From the NCBI RefSeq assembly GCF_000712595.1, contig NZ_JOTN01000003.1:1-64000 (forward strand): a DNA stretch of 64,000 nt, in the 5' to 3' direction. This document shows positions 43,446 through 52,153 of the stretch, in pieces (the first letter of the stretch is position 1; each line of letters begins with the position of its first letter). The stretch is from Bacillus manliponensis (GTDB lineage Bacteria; Bacillota; Bacilli; Bacillales; Bacillaceae_G). The translations under genes were made by a program, and so were the position numbers. Below the pieces are notes generated by a model, which was given only the letters and a program-made list of their open reading frames with translations, was not told where the DNA came from and ran no database searches.

Positions 43446-43467
43446 ACTGATTGAAGCTTCACTTTAT
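43446..43467 (+). repeat. Right end of the interrupted bcr1
   Basis: ACTGATTGAAGCTTCACTTTAT is the missing right end of the copy at 42074. Its TTTAT (43463-43467) doubles as the left target repeat of the next bcr1. Confidence 0.7.
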
Positions 43468-43621
43468 CCCGCATTAACGGGCTGTAAGACTCCCAGCTCA
43501 AAACTTGAGGGAAAGCAAAGAAGTTTAGGTGGGAGATTAACAGCCCGTAAAAGCCCGATTGGTCGGGCTAACAATCAGTGGGGGATGAAGAAAACCCCCA
43601 CCGATTGAAGTTTCACTTTAT
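43463..43621 (+). repeat. Full-length bcr1 element, tandem to the interrupted copy
   Basis: TTTAT at 43463-43467 and 43617-43621; all three hairpins are present. Confidence 0.93.
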
Positions 43622-43658
43622 AAAAAAAGGAATTCCTTTGAAATGGAATTCCTTTTTT
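43622..43658. terminator. Terminator of the 57-aa membrane gene
   Basis: AAAAAAGGAATTCC / GGAATTCCTTTTTT hairpin. Confidence 0.92.
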
Positions 43659-43830
43659 AAAAATAGACGAAAGTAATAAGTATAAGCAGCGCAATGGCAA
43701 AAATAACAATGCCAAAGAGAAATGCTGAGTGTGTATAACGCGGTGGTTTATGTACATCTTGCCGATAATTTGGTGAAATTTCCGGTGCAAATTCTTCTTC
43801 ATATGATTGTTGTTTTTTCTCTTTGTCCAT
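43657..43830 (-). CDS. Single-pass membrane protein with a GPR-site-like motif
   Basis: A 57-residue protein: a polar N-terminus with YEEEFAPEISPNYRQ (E-F-A-x-E-I), then a TM helix FLFGIVIFAIALLILITFVYF at the C-terminal end. AAGGAG is 8 nt before the ATG at 43830. The same E-[FY]-A-x-E-I-S-P stretch occurs in the protein at 53709. Function unknown; a sporulation role is possible. Confidence 0.7.
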   Translation of the reverse strand: MDKEKKQQSYEEEFAPEISPNYRQDVHKPPRYTHSAFLFGIVIFAIALLILITFVYF

Positions 43831-43912
43831 ACGTGCGTCTCCTTTGCTTAGTATAGACTGCATGATGTGCGTCTATGATGTAGCGTGTGCTATAAAAGCT
43901 GAAACTATACGT

Positions 43913-44308
43913 TTAGTATGTTAGGCATTGCGCTAGTACCCATCCGATAGAAACGGATAATAATAGAATAATAAGGCCAACTGCACGATTATCTTCTTCA
44001 ATTGCTTGCTTAATGCTAAAGCGAATTGTAACAAGCTCCGCAATATAAAATGCAATAATTTGGGTAACAATCCCGATAGCACCCCAAATGACCATATCTA
44101 AAAGGGAAACAGAGTTAGCAATTGATGATCCAAGTACAAATGCAAGGCCGAGTAACTTTCCACCTATTGACATTGCAGCAGCTTGGTTCCCTTTGGCGAT
44201 TAATTGAAATTCTTTTGTTTTTGTTGTCCAATCAAATAGAAGAAAACCGATACATAATAAAGCAAGACCAGTTCCTGCATACGTGAAGAAGTTTAAAAAT
44301 AAATTCAT
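43913..44308 (-). CDS. DUF350 (YjfL-like) membrane protein
   Basis: A 131-residue protein with four TM segments and the DUF350 pattern: a Gly/Ala-rich TM1, KGNQAAAMSIGGKLLGLAFVLG between TM1 and TM2, and EEDNRAVGLIILLLSVSIG at the C-terminus. Family role unknown; it is often near other envelope genes. GGGGAAAG site before the ATG. Confidence 0.82.
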   Translation of the reverse strand: MNLFLNFFTYAGTGLALLCIGFLLFDWTTKTKEFQLIAKGNQAAAMSIGGKLLGLAFVLGSSIANSVSLLDMVIWGAIGIVTQIIAFYIAELVTIRFSIKQAIEEDNRAVGLIILLLSVSIGWVLAQCLTY

Positions 44309-44442
44309 ATCTTTCCCCTTTCTTTAGTAAAACATCCAATCTCTTCCTTGTTATTATACATCAAATGATTTATGTAAAAGGAAGGAATTCTAAAAATCCC
44401 CCTCTTGTACAAGATTAAGAGAGAGATTTTTTATAACGTAAA

Positions 44443-45801
44443 CTAATTTGTTTTTTCTATTTGGTATGTTTTTTGAACTTTCAATAGGCGCATAAGAAGG
44501 AAAAACGCACCAAATGCTAATCCTAAAATAAGGCCAATCCAATAACCTTTTGCAGCAAAATCTGTATACGTAGCGAAGATGTATCCAAGTGGTAAACCAA
44601 TTATCCAGTAGGCGATAAGGGTTGCAATTAGCGCTACATTTACATCTTTATAACCACGAAGCGCACCTTGGACTGGTGTTGCGATGGCATCAGAAATTTG
44701 AAATAAAATTGCAAACACTAAAAATTGCTTTGCCAAGTGATGCACTGCTTCATCTTTTGTATAAATAGAAGCGATATAATCATCAAAGAAGAATAGTAAA
44801 ACGGAATATAATAGTGCAAATACTAGAGCGATACTAATTCCGATAAAGCTATATTGCTTTGCTGCTTCATAACGAGAGGCACCAACCTCAAACCCAACGG
44901 CAATCGTCATTGCCATCGCTAAACTAAGCGGTGTCATATATAAAAGGGAAGCGAAGTTTAAGGCAACTTGATGAGCGGCAATTGTTGTTGTATCAAAATT
45001 ACTCATCATTAATGTAACTGCAGCAAAAATACTCGTTTCAAAAAAGATAGCGAATCCAATAGGAATGCCGAGTTTTAATAAGCTTTTCCAGCTTGTAATA
45101 GAAATTTTGTATAGACGCTGAAAGACACCGTAAGAAGAAAATGGTTCTTTCGTACGGATAATGAATATCGTGATGAATAAAATGCACCAATATGTTGCGG
45201 TAGAAGCGATTGCTGCTCCAACTCCGCCAAGCTTTGGAAATCCTAAATTACCGAAAATAAAGATGTAATTTAAGATGATATTAATGGGTAAAGAGAGTAA
45301 TGTAATAATCATCGTTGTTCTTGTTTTTCCTAATGCATCGATAAAACAACGTAAAACAGTGTATACAAATAACGGAATGATACCAAGGGCGATCACACTT
45401 AAAAATTGAGAAGCGATTTGCTCTACTGGTTGTTCTAAATTCATAAAGTGTAAAATTGGCGATACGACTAAAAATCCAATGCCAATAACGATTATACTTA
45501 CAAAAACTGCTAAATATACAGCTTGCGTTACGATATTTGGTACCTTTTCTTTTTGCATGGAACCAACGAGCTGAGCAACAATGGGTGTCGTTGCCATTAA
45601 AATTCCTGTTAGACCTGTGCTAACTGGAATCCAAATGCTTGTGCCAATTGCAACTCCTGCCAAATCAATTGAACTTGCGTGTCCTGACATTGTTGTATCA
45701 AAGAAGCTCATAGCAAATAAGGACATTTGTGTAACAAAAATTGGGAAGAAAAGTTGTATAAATTGCTTAATCTTTTGCGAAAGTGATGTTGTTTCTTTCA
45801 T
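44443..45801 (-). CDS. MATE-family multidrug efflux transporter
   Basis: A 452-residue antiporter with 12 TM segments in two six-helix halves. The TM1 region [23 protein letters not shown] and the second-half counterpart [21 protein letters not shown] are the internal repeats. It exports cationic drugs with Na+ or H+ exchange. Closest in layout to the NorM/YeeO type. RBS AAAGGAG before the ATG. Monocistronic. Confidence 0.9.
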   Translation of the reverse strand: MKETTSLSQKIKQFIQLFFPIFVTQMSLFAMSFFDTTMSGHASSIDLAGVAIGTSIWIPVSTGLTGILMATTPIVAQLVGSMQKEKVPNIVTQAVYLAVFVSIIVIGIGFLVVSPILHFMNLEQPVEQIASQFLSVIALGIIPLFVYTVLRCFIDALGKTRTTMIITLLSLPINIILNYIFIFGNLGFPKLGGVGAAIASTATYWCILFITIFIIRTKEPFSSYGVFQRLYKISITSWKSLLKLGIPIGFAIFFETSIFAAVTLMMSNFDTTTIAAHQVALNFASLLYMTPLSLAMAMTIAVGFEVGASRYEAAKQYSFIGISIALVFALLYSVLLFFFDDYIASIYTKDEAVHHLAKQFLVFAILFQISDAIATPVQGALRGYKDVNVALIATLIAYWIIGLPLGYIFATYTDFAAKGYWIGLILGLAFGAFFLLMRLLKVQKTYQIEKTN

Positions 45802-45886
45802 GTTTACTCCTTTCCGAATACAAATGCGAACTTATTCATCATACTATTGAATGACAAATTAAAAAAGAGGCATACGTATTATGTTA

Positions 45887-46043
45887 TTTATCCCGCTATT
45901 TGCCGGGCTGTAAGACTCCCACCTTAAAATTTGAGAAAAAGCGAAGAAGTTTAGGTGGGAGAGTAACAGCCTGTAAAAGCCCGATTCGTTCAACTAACAC
46001 TCAGTGGGGGATGAAGCCCCCACTGAGTGAAGTTTCACTTTAT
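45887..46043 (+). repeat. Full-length bcr1 element
   Basis: TTTAT at 45887-45891 and 46039-46043; core hairpins complete, between the MATE gene and uppP. Confidence 0.93.
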
Positions 46044-46133
46044 GTAAAGTTTTCGAAAATACGATGCGGATTTTTGAAGAATGCTGTATGATAAGAAAGT
46101 AAAATGTATTGAAAGTATTGAGGAGGCAGCACT

Positions 46134-46928
46134 ATGGCTGATTGGTTAATCGGTTTAATCATGGGAGCTGTTGAAGGATTGACTGAGTTTTTACCAGTAT
46201 CATCAACAGGACATATGATTTTAACAGGACATTTAATTGGATTTGAAGGAGAAAAAGCGAAAACATTTGAGGTTTTCGTACAATTAGGATCTATTTTAGC
46301 GGTAGTCGTTTTATTTTGGAAACGATTATGGTCATTAGTAGGTATTGGGAAAGTAACAGAAGGACCTTCTTTAAATTTATTACACATTATTATTGGAATG
46401 ATTCCTGCTAGTATACTTGGATTTTTATTCCATGATCAGATTAAAGAAATTTTATTTGGTCCAGGGCCAGTTGTTATTAGTTTAGTTGCTGGTGGTATTT
46501 TAATGATCATTGCAGAGAAGTTTTCAAAGCCGAGTACAGCACAAACATTAGATGACATTACGTATAAACAAGCATTTGCAATTGGCATGTTCCAATGTTT
46601 AGCACTATGGCCTGGTTTTTCACGTTCAGGTTCTACAATTAGTGGTGGCTTATTAGCTCGTGTATCACATAAAGCAGCAGCTGAATATACATTTATTCTG
46701 GCAGTGCCGATGATGCTTGGCGCAACAGGTTTAGATTTAATTAAAAACTGGGATATATTAAGTTCAGCTGATATACCGTTATTTGCAACTGGATTTATTA
46801 CAGCATTTGTTGTTGCGATGCTTGCAATTGTTTCATTCTTAAAATTGTTAGCACGTGTAAAGCTAACACCATTTGCATACTATCGTTTCGCGCTTGCAGC
46901 GTTATTTTATTTCTTTGTTATGAATTAA
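46134..46928 (+). CDS. uppP: Undecaprenyl-diphosphatase UppP (BacA)
   Basis: A 264-residue membrane phosphatase that recycles the lipid carrier of wall synthesis and can confer bacitracin resistance. The two BacA boxes are [17 protein letters not shown] (about residues 14-30) and [13 protein letters not shown] (about residue 160). Start ATG after GAGGAGG. It stands alone with its own terminator. Several UppP paralogues are usual in this group, so this need not be the main one. Confidence 0.96.
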   Translation: MADWLIGLIMGAVEGLTEFLPVSSTGHMILTGHLIGFEGEKAKTFEVFVQLGSILAVVVLFWKRLWSLVGIGKVTEGPSLNLLHIIIGMIPASILGFLFHDQIKEILFGPGPVVISLVAGGILMIIAEKFSKPSTAQTLDDITYKQAFAIGMFQCLALWPGFSRSGSTISGGLLARVSHKAAAEYTFILAVPMMLGATGLDLIKNWDILSSADIPLFATGFITAFVVAMLAIVSFLKLLARVKLTPFAYYRFALAALFYFFVMN

Positions 46929-46962
46929 GCAAAAAAACTGCCAATCGGCAGTTTTTTTATTT
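46929..46962. terminator. Bidirectional terminator
   Basis: AAAAAAACTGCC / GGCAGTTTTTTT hairpin. Confidence 0.93.
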
Positions 46963-47511
46963 TACAATCTTTTCAAGCATGTTTTCCATGACATGTTCCC
47001 AAATAGAAGAATCAGAAGCTAATGTTTGACGGAAGCTTGCATACATCGCCTTTTGCTTTTCCTCAAACTCGGAATCATCTTTCTCAGGAAGTGTAGCACG
47101 TAATGATGTGACAAGTTCTTGTACTTGCGGAGCACGTGGTCCCCAAACAGCTTGTTCCTTTCCATTTTCATCAATAAAAATAAAAATTGGAATTGCGCGC
47201 GCTGTACCGTTCGTTAAATATTGATCCATCAGCTCTAAATTCTCATCACGAATAAGGAGGCTCATTTCAATATTGGCAACTTCACAAATGCGTTTCATAA
47301 CCGGAACGCAAAGAAGTGCATCACCGCACCAATCTGCTGTTAAAACGATAACACGCCAGTTATCACTTTGGCGTTCTTCTAAAACAGGAAGAAGCTCATT
47401 TGGAATTAGAAAATTGTTATAAATGTGAAGTAATTCATATTGATTTACCGTCATTTTCTCGACATATGTATTAAAGGACATGCCTTTTTCAAACCATTGT
47501 TGCAATGTCAT
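46957..47511 (-). CDS. Thioredoxin-family protein
   Basis: A 184-residue thioredoxin-fold protein. The active-site area reads VLTADWCGDALLCVPVMK, so the usual WCxxC is replaced by a single Cys at that place with a second Cys six residues on. The fold is kept (PIFIFIDENGKE). It may be a thiol-oxidoreductase variant. I use the ATG at 47511 (MTLQQWFEKG) with GAGGTG 6 nt upstream. Confidence 0.82.
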   Translation of the reverse strand: MTLQQWFEKGMSFNTYVEKMTVNQYELLHIYNNFLIPNELLPVLEERQSDNWRVIVLTADWCGDALLCVPVMKRICEVANIEMSLLIRDENLELMDQYLTNGTARAIPIFIFIDENGKEQAVWGPRAPQVQELVTSLRATLPEKDDSEFEEKQKAMYASFRQTLASDSSIWEHVMENMLEKIVK

Positions 47512-47640
47512 ATTGAACACCTCATTTTGTGTTTTTTCTCTATATATTTTAACACATACGAAGGTATTTTGATATTTGGAAAGCTTGAGGCGATAGTTAT
47601 AAAAATCGAAAAATGAACTCACATCGTTCTTTTGTTGAAA

Positions 47641-47701
47641 CATTGCGCGTGGCAGTCAAAGGCCCTGACCGTTACAATGTATGGCCAGGTGCTCTATCCA
47701 A
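47641..47701 (-). pseudogene. Possible tRNA remnant
   Basis: On the minus strand TTGGATAGAGC, ACCTGGCC...GGTCAGG and GGCCTTTGACTGCC look like the 3' half of a D-arm, an anticodon arm and a T-arm. The 5' acceptor and D-stem are missing, replaced by an intrinsic terminator, and the stems are imperfect. A chance likeness cannot be excluded. Confidence 0.3.
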
Positions 47702-47740
47702 TAAAAAAAGAGTGCATAATCTTTGCACTCTTTTTATTGC
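47702..47740. terminator. Terminator
   Basis: AAAAAGAGTGCA / TGCACTCTTTTT hairpin. Confidence 0.88.
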
Positions 47741-47904
47741 TGAAGTGAATTTCAGCACATTTGAAAACAACCTTTATCATTCATTTCCAAATACAAAGAT
47801 AAGCATACATGTTGAAAATAAGAAAGTGACAAAATAGAAAAAGTGCGTTAAAATTATTTATAATGTTTTTATTTAACTTTATTAACTAAATGGAGGATGT
47901 AACA

Positions 47905-48324
47905 ATGTCCAATAATCGTGAACAATTAATGGAAGATTTATCAATCAACTTTTTTGCGATGTTTCGTACACTGCGTAACGACTTAGGGAAAATTTTTGAG
48001 GATTATATCCCGTTAAATGAGTTTCTAGTATTACGTGTGTTAGGAAAAAATGAAAAGGAAATGGTATCTCGCGTTGCAAGTGAATTGCACGTATCGAATA
48101 GTCATATTACAGCTGTTTCGGAGAAGTTAATAAAGAAAGAATTTGTAACACGTTCACGTTCTACAACGGATCGCCGCGTTGTATATTTAGAGATTACTGA
48201 AAAAGGAAAAGAATTAGTAGCAGAAATGGAGAGGCAAAAGAAAATATATTTGAAACAAAAATTTTCTACTTTATCTGATTCTGAAATTGAGGCGATGATT
48301 TCTATTTCTAGTAAGCTAATGTAA
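47905..48324 (+). CDS. MarR-family regulator of the adjacent efflux pump
   Basis: A 139-residue protein with MarR winged helix: NEFLVLRVLGKNEKEMVSRVA, SNSHITAVSEKLIKKEFV and STTDRRVVYLEITEKG (wing). RBS GGAGG is close before the ATG at 47905. It lies 41 bp before an MFS drug transporter in the same direction. Repression of that pump with release by a drug is the likely circuit, inferred from context. Confidence 0.92.
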   Translation: MSNNREQLMEDLSINFFAMFRTLRNDLGKIFEDYIPLNEFLVLRVLGKNEKEMVSRVASELHVSNSHITAVSEKLIKKEFVTRSRSTTDRRVVYLEITEKGKELVAEMERQKKIYLKQKFSTLSDSEIEAMISISSKLM

Positions 48325-48365
48325 ATGAAAGAACAGATTGTTTTAGAAAGTAGAGGGGGCATCGT

Positions 48366-49964
48366 ATGGAACATTTAGATAAGAGAAAAAAAATAATTAT
48401 TATGATTTCCATTATGGCGGCCATGTTTTTCGCCTCTGTAAATCAAACAATTGTTGGGAATGCTTTACCGCGTATTATTTCAGAACTTGGCGGGATGGAT
48501 TATTATAGCTGGGTATTTACTATTTATATGTTAACGTCAGCTGTGACAACGATTTTAGTTGGGCGTCTTTCTGATATGTATGGAAGGAAACCGTTTTTAC
48601 TTACTGGTATTTTAATCTTTACAGTTGGTGCCTTTTTATCAGGAATGTCACAAGATATTTTTCAACTGATTACATACCGTGGTATTCAAGGACTAGGTGC
48701 AGGGATGATTATGTCTTCTTCGTTCTCAGCAGTAGGAGATTTATTTTCTCCAAGGGAGCGTGGAAAATGGAACGGTTTGATGGCTTCTGTATTTGGTTTA
48801 TCTAGTGTGTTTGGTCCAACGATGGGTGGATATATTGTTGATCATTTTGATTGGCACTGGGTATTTTGGGTGTTCTTGCCGCTTGGAATCGTTGCCTTTT
48901 TATTAATTTGGATGTTATTTCCGAAAGTACAGAACAATGAGAAACAGTCTATTGATTACTTTGGTGCACTGTTCTTAACAGGTGCAATTGTTCCTATGTT
49001 ACTTGCGTTTTCATGGGCTGGCACAAAATATGATTGGGCCTCGGTGGAGATTATCAGTTTATTTAGCGGAGCGATTGCATCTCTTATTGTTTTTATTTTG
49101 ATTGAACGAAAAGTGAAAGCGCCAATTATCCCGCTACATTTATTTGAAAATAGTGCATTTGCAATTTCAAATCTTGTCGGTTTTACAATTGGAGTTGGAA
49201 TGTTTGGTGCGGCAATGTACGTACCATTCTTTATTCAAGGTGTACTTGGATTTTCAGCTACGCATTCTAGTTTTCTTACAATGACATTGACGTTAAGTTT
49301 AGTGGTAGGTAGTATTATTAGCGGACAAATTACTTCAAGAACCGGGAAATATAAACACTTAGCTCTTGTTGGTTTAATCATTTCAACAATTGGAATGTTA
49401 TTTTTAAGTCATTTAGAAGTAACGACGAGTCAATATGTATTAGTTGTTTATTTAATAGCAGTTGGTTTTGGTCTTGGTGTGGCGATGTCTATATTTACGC
49501 TCACAGTACAAAATGCGGTAGATTACAGTGTGTTAGGTGTAGCAACTGCTTCGTCTCAGCTGTTTCGCTCATTAGGTGGTACAGTTGGAGTTTCTATTAT
49601 GAGCACAGTATTAAATACAAATATGGCATCTCGTATGGAAGAATTTTCGCAAAAGGCAAGTGGCTCATTCCAAGTTCCATCCGAGTATGCAGCACAATTT
49701 GCTGAGTTGAAAAACCCACAAATTTTGCTGGATTCGAAAGAATTAGATGCGATTCACCGTAGCTTCCCACCAGAGTTACAAGAAGTTTTTACAACAATTA
49801 TTACGGATTTACGTGATGCGATGAATTATGCAATTTCTGGTGTGTTTTGGACAGGGTGTATCGTTATGTTTGTTGCTGTTATACTTACAGTGTTTTTAAA
49901 GGAAATTCCACTTAGAACAACGATAAAAGAAGAGCCTGTTAAGGAGAAGTCTTCGCTTTCATAA
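48366..49964 (+). CDS. MFS multidrug transporter, DHA2 (14-TM) family
   Basis: A 532-residue protein with 14 TM segments. The DHA2 motifs are present: NQTIVGNALPRIISELGG in TM1, GRLSDMYGRKP (motif A), and GLGAGMIMSSSFSAVGDLF with VFGPTMGGYIVDHF (motif C). It exports drugs with proton motive force. Directly follows its probable MarR regulator. Substrate not predictable. Confidence 0.93.
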   Translation: MEHLDKRKKIIIMISIMAAMFFASVNQTIVGNALPRIISELGGMDYYSWVFTIYMLTSAVTTILVGRLSDMYGRKPFLLTGILIFTVGAFLSGMSQDIFQLITYRGIQGLGAGMIMSSSFSAVGDLFSPRERGKWNGLMASVFGLSSVFGPTMGGYIVDHFDWHWVFWVFLPLGIVAFLLIWMLFPKVQNNEKQSIDYFGALFLTGAIVPMLLAFSWAGTKYDWASVEIISLFSGAIASLIVFILIERKVKAPIIPLHLFENSAFAISNLVGFTIGVGMFGAAMYVPFFIQGVLGFSATHSSFLTMTLTLSLVVGSIISGQITSRTGKYKHLALVGLIISTIGMLFLSHLEVTTSQYVLVVYLIAVGFGLGVAMSIFTLTVQNAVDYSVLGVATASSQLFRSLGGTVGVSIMSTVLNTNMASRMEEFSQKASGSFQVPSEYAAQFAELKNPQILLDSKELDAIHRSFPPELQEVFTTIITDLRDAMNYAISGVFWTGCIVMFVAVILTVFLKEIPLRTTIKEEPVKEKSSLS

Positions 49965-49980
49965 GCGAAGGCTTTTTGCG
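49943..49980 (+). terminator. Terminator
   Basis: CTTCGCTT / AAGCGAAG hairpin and T run after the MFS gene. Confidence 0.88.
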
Positions 49981-50034
49981 TATTTATAGGAAAGAAGTAC
50001 ATACTACTAATGAAGTGGGTTTCTAGAGACTATG

Positions 50035-50094
50035 AGAAGTTTCACTTTATTTCGATTGGTAAAGGTCTTATAGTCTACAAATAGCGGGATAAAA
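50035..50094. repeat. Rearranged bcr1 remnants
   Basis: A right-end piece (AGAAGTTTCACTTTAT, 50035-50050) is followed by a reverse left-end piece (AATAGCGGGATAAAA, 50080-50094). The core is lost. Confidence 0.55.
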
Positions 50095-50116
50095 TCATTA
50101 ATAAGGAGCGTTCTAT

Positions 50117-50272
50117 ATGACAAATCGTAATGGTAGTAGAGGAAGCGGAAATCAAGGAGCACCGAAAAAAGGGCAATATCAACAAGAATTTGGTGCGGAG
50201 ATTACAGTTGGTAATGATAATAAAGGAAAAGAGTATCGTTCTAAAAAAGGAAGTAAATCAAAAAAGGAGTGA
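50117..50272 (+). CDS. Small basic Gly/Lys-rich protein with a GPR-site-like motif
   Basis: A 51-residue protein starting MTNRNGSRGSGNQGAPKKG. It contains YQQEFGAEITVGND (E-F-G-x-E-I), similar to the cleavage peptide of SASPs. AAGGAG is 8 nt before the ATG and a terminator overlaps the stop. Basic, unstructured and small, like minor spore proteins, but no family is recognised. Confidence 0.68.
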   Translation: MTNRNGSRGSGNQGAPKKGQYQQEFGAEITVGNDNKGKEYRSKKGSKSKKE

Positions 50273-50295
50273 GGGGGACCCTCACTCCTTTTTTG
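50262..50295 (+). terminator. Terminator
   Basis: AAAAGGAGTGAGGG / CCCTCACTCCTTTT hairpin with T run. Confidence 0.92.
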
Positions 50296-50313
50296 ACTAC
50301 AGAGTATAGATGA

Positions 50314-50395
50314 TTTATCCCGTAAAAGCCCGATTGGTCGAGATAACACTCAGTGGGGATGAAGAAAACCCCTATTGAGTGAAGTTTCACTTTAT
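50314..50395 (+). repeat. Short bcr1 derivative on the symporter stop codon
   Basis: TTTAT at 50314-50318 and 50391-50395. The left CCCG is joined directly to TAAAAGCCCGATTGG, so the first two hairpins are gone. The right TTTAT contains the stop of the minus-strand gene. Confidence 0.9.
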
Positions 50396-51621
50396 GAAGC
50401 AGCTGAACTTTCTGCATTATGTTTCTCCTCTGATTTTGAAATAATCATTGCACATACCGCATCACCACAAATGTTAACGGCTGTTCGTGACATATCAAGA
50501 ATGCGGTCAATACCGATAATGAGTGCAATTCCTTCAACAGGAAGATTTACTTGATTTAACACCATTGTTAACATAACAAGCCCAACACCTGGAACACCTG
50601 CTGTTCCAATACTTGCTAATACAGCTGTTAAAACAACCATTGCTAATTGCGTAATTGTTAAGTCAACGCCGTATACTTGTGCAATAAATACGGTTGCAAC
50701 ACCTTGCATAATAGCAGTACCATCCATGTTAATAGTTGCACCAAGTGGTTGAACGAAAGAGCTGATAGATTTGGAAACACCTAGCTTTTCCTGTGCTGTT
50801 TTCATAGCGAATGGAAGTGTTGCGTTTGAACTGGATGTACTAAAAGCGATTGCCATAACAGGGCCAAATAATTTTAGAAAACGGAAGAGACTTTCCTTCG
50901 CTAATAGTTTTAGTAAACCGCCGTATACAAAGATACCATGAATAAGAAGTGCTCCTATAACGAGAAGCATATATTTGAACATGAGTTCAATACTTTTCAT
51001 TCCCATTGTTCCAACAGAAGATGCAAGTAAAGCAAATGCGCCAACTGGAGCTAATTTCATCACAAGATTTACAAGATACATCATCAGTTCATTACCTTGC
51101 TCTAGCAATGAATGAATACCTTGAACGCGTTTTCCAAGAATTGCTATACCAAGTCCGATGAAAACCGCGAATGCGATGATTTGGAGCATGTTACCGCTCG
51201 CAAATGCATTAGCTGGGTTGTCAGGTACGATGTTTAAGAGTGTATCAACAATGGTAGTTTCTGATTTTGGTCCTTCGTATTTAAGTCCTTCTGTTTTAAA
51301 TCCTCCGCCTTCACCAGGTTTGAAAATGAGTGCGAGTGTAATAGCAATTGAAATGGCGATAGCTGTTGTTACTAAGAAAAAAGAAATCGCTTTCACACCG
51401 ATGCGACCGAGTTGTTTCGGATCGCCGAGGCTAGCAGCCCCTAGAGCGATAGAAATGAATACGACAGGCACTACAAGCATTTTAATAAGGCGAATAAATA
51501 ATTGCCCAAGCGGATACAGAAAATATTCATTTAACGGTGTGAAAATAGAAGTTCCATTTAAAACAAGGCCGACAACTAATCCGAGAAGAAGCGCAAGTAG
51601 AATTGCTTTCGTTTGTTTCAC
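50392..51621 (-). CDS. Dicarboxylate/amino acid:cation symporter (GltP/GltT family)
   Basis: A 409-residue transporter of the glutamate/aspartate symporter family. The serine-rich re-entrant loop AFSTSSSNATLPFAM is at about residue 265, the TM7 motif NMDGTAIMQG at about 300, and HP2 GTAGVPGVGLVML follows. A bcr1 copy inserted exactly at the stop codon. RBS GGAGGGA before the ATG. A structured minus-strand RNA lies upstream at 51783-51920, co-directional with this gene. Confidence 0.94.
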   Translation of the reverse strand: MKQTKAILLALLLGLVVGLVLNGTSIFTPLNEYFLYPLGQLFIRLIKMLVVPVVFISIALGAASLGDPKQLGRIGVKAISFFLVTTAIAISIAITLALIFKPGEGGGFKTEGLKYEGPKSETTIVDTLLNIVPDNPANAFASGNMLQIIAFAVFIGLGIAILGKRVQGIHSLLEQGNELMMYLVNLVMKLAPVGAFALLASSVGTMGMKSIELMFKYMLLVIGALLIHGIFVYGGLLKLLAKESLFRFLKLFGPVMAIAFSTSSSNATLPFAMKTAQEKLGVSKSISSFVQPLGATINMDGTAIMQGVATVFIAQVYGVDLTITQLAMVVLTAVLASIGTAGVPGVGLVMLTMVLNQVNLPVEGIALIIGIDRILDMSRTAVNICGDAVCAMIISKSEEKHNAESSAAS

Positions 51622-52153
51622 TATATTCCCTCCTTAGTAAGATGATAGTTATCTGTTAATTGTACTAAATGGAAAAGAGATTTATCAATGTTTTCTGAAA
51701 ATTTATAAAAAATTTTCTTAATATTCAGTTTTTGAAGTTGGCGAAAATCCTATACGTTTATTGTTTCATAAAAGCGTAAAGCATAAAAAAATAGCCACCT
51801 TTTCGGCAAGGTGGCTAGGAAGGGGGGGACAATATATGTCAATGTAAGTTAGGGATAGAAAGCTGTTCGAGACATTGGGGGTGTCTCAGTTATTAGGGAG
51901 GAACAGCTTTGATAGTTATAATATAAACGTACTGTGTGAAATCAGTGTGAACTTCAAGTGAAAGTGTAAGGAATTTTTCTTTTTTATAGATTTGTTTCGT
52001 TACATGTGGCTAAATTTTAAGTGGATGATATAGAAATAGGGGCGCATGAATTTTTTACTTAGTTTTCTTTTTAGAAAAAGTTGAAATTACATAGAAAAAG
52101 GATTATGCTCAACATTGTTATAATATGAATGATATAGTCAAGGAGCTACTAGT
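51622..52153. other. Divergent intergenic region with a structured RNA locus
   Basis: About 530 bp between gltP-like and ktrB-like genes. Its middle (51783-51920) has a minus-strand hairpin set ending in a terminator. The rest is AT-rich and should hold the two promoters. No protein-coding frame with a ribosome site is convincing. Confidence 0.5.
51783..51920 (-). ncRNA. Candidate C-rich regulatory RNA with intrinsic terminator
   Basis: On the minus strand an AAAGCTGTTC/GAACAGCTTT stem (about 51870-51910) encloses GAGACACCCCCAATGTCTC. A C-rich stretch TTGTCCCCCCTTCC follows, then the hairpin AGCCACCTT/AAGGTGGCT with seven T (51786-51815). A TATTAT box lies about 10 nt before the first stem. 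Unpaired CCTCCC and CCCCC runs are complementary to ribosome binding sites. It could be a trans-acting RNA or an attenuator leader for the symporter gene. Confidence 0.5.

Noticed and set aside
42046-43460. IS element with transposase around the HAD gene
   Set aside because: No transposase or fragment of one is found in any frame; the segment is reported as a candidate non-autonomous insertion only.
47613-47837. Plus-strand ORF of 74 residues near the tRNA-like remnant
   Set aside because: It crosses an intrinsic terminator, has no ribosome site and no family resemblance.
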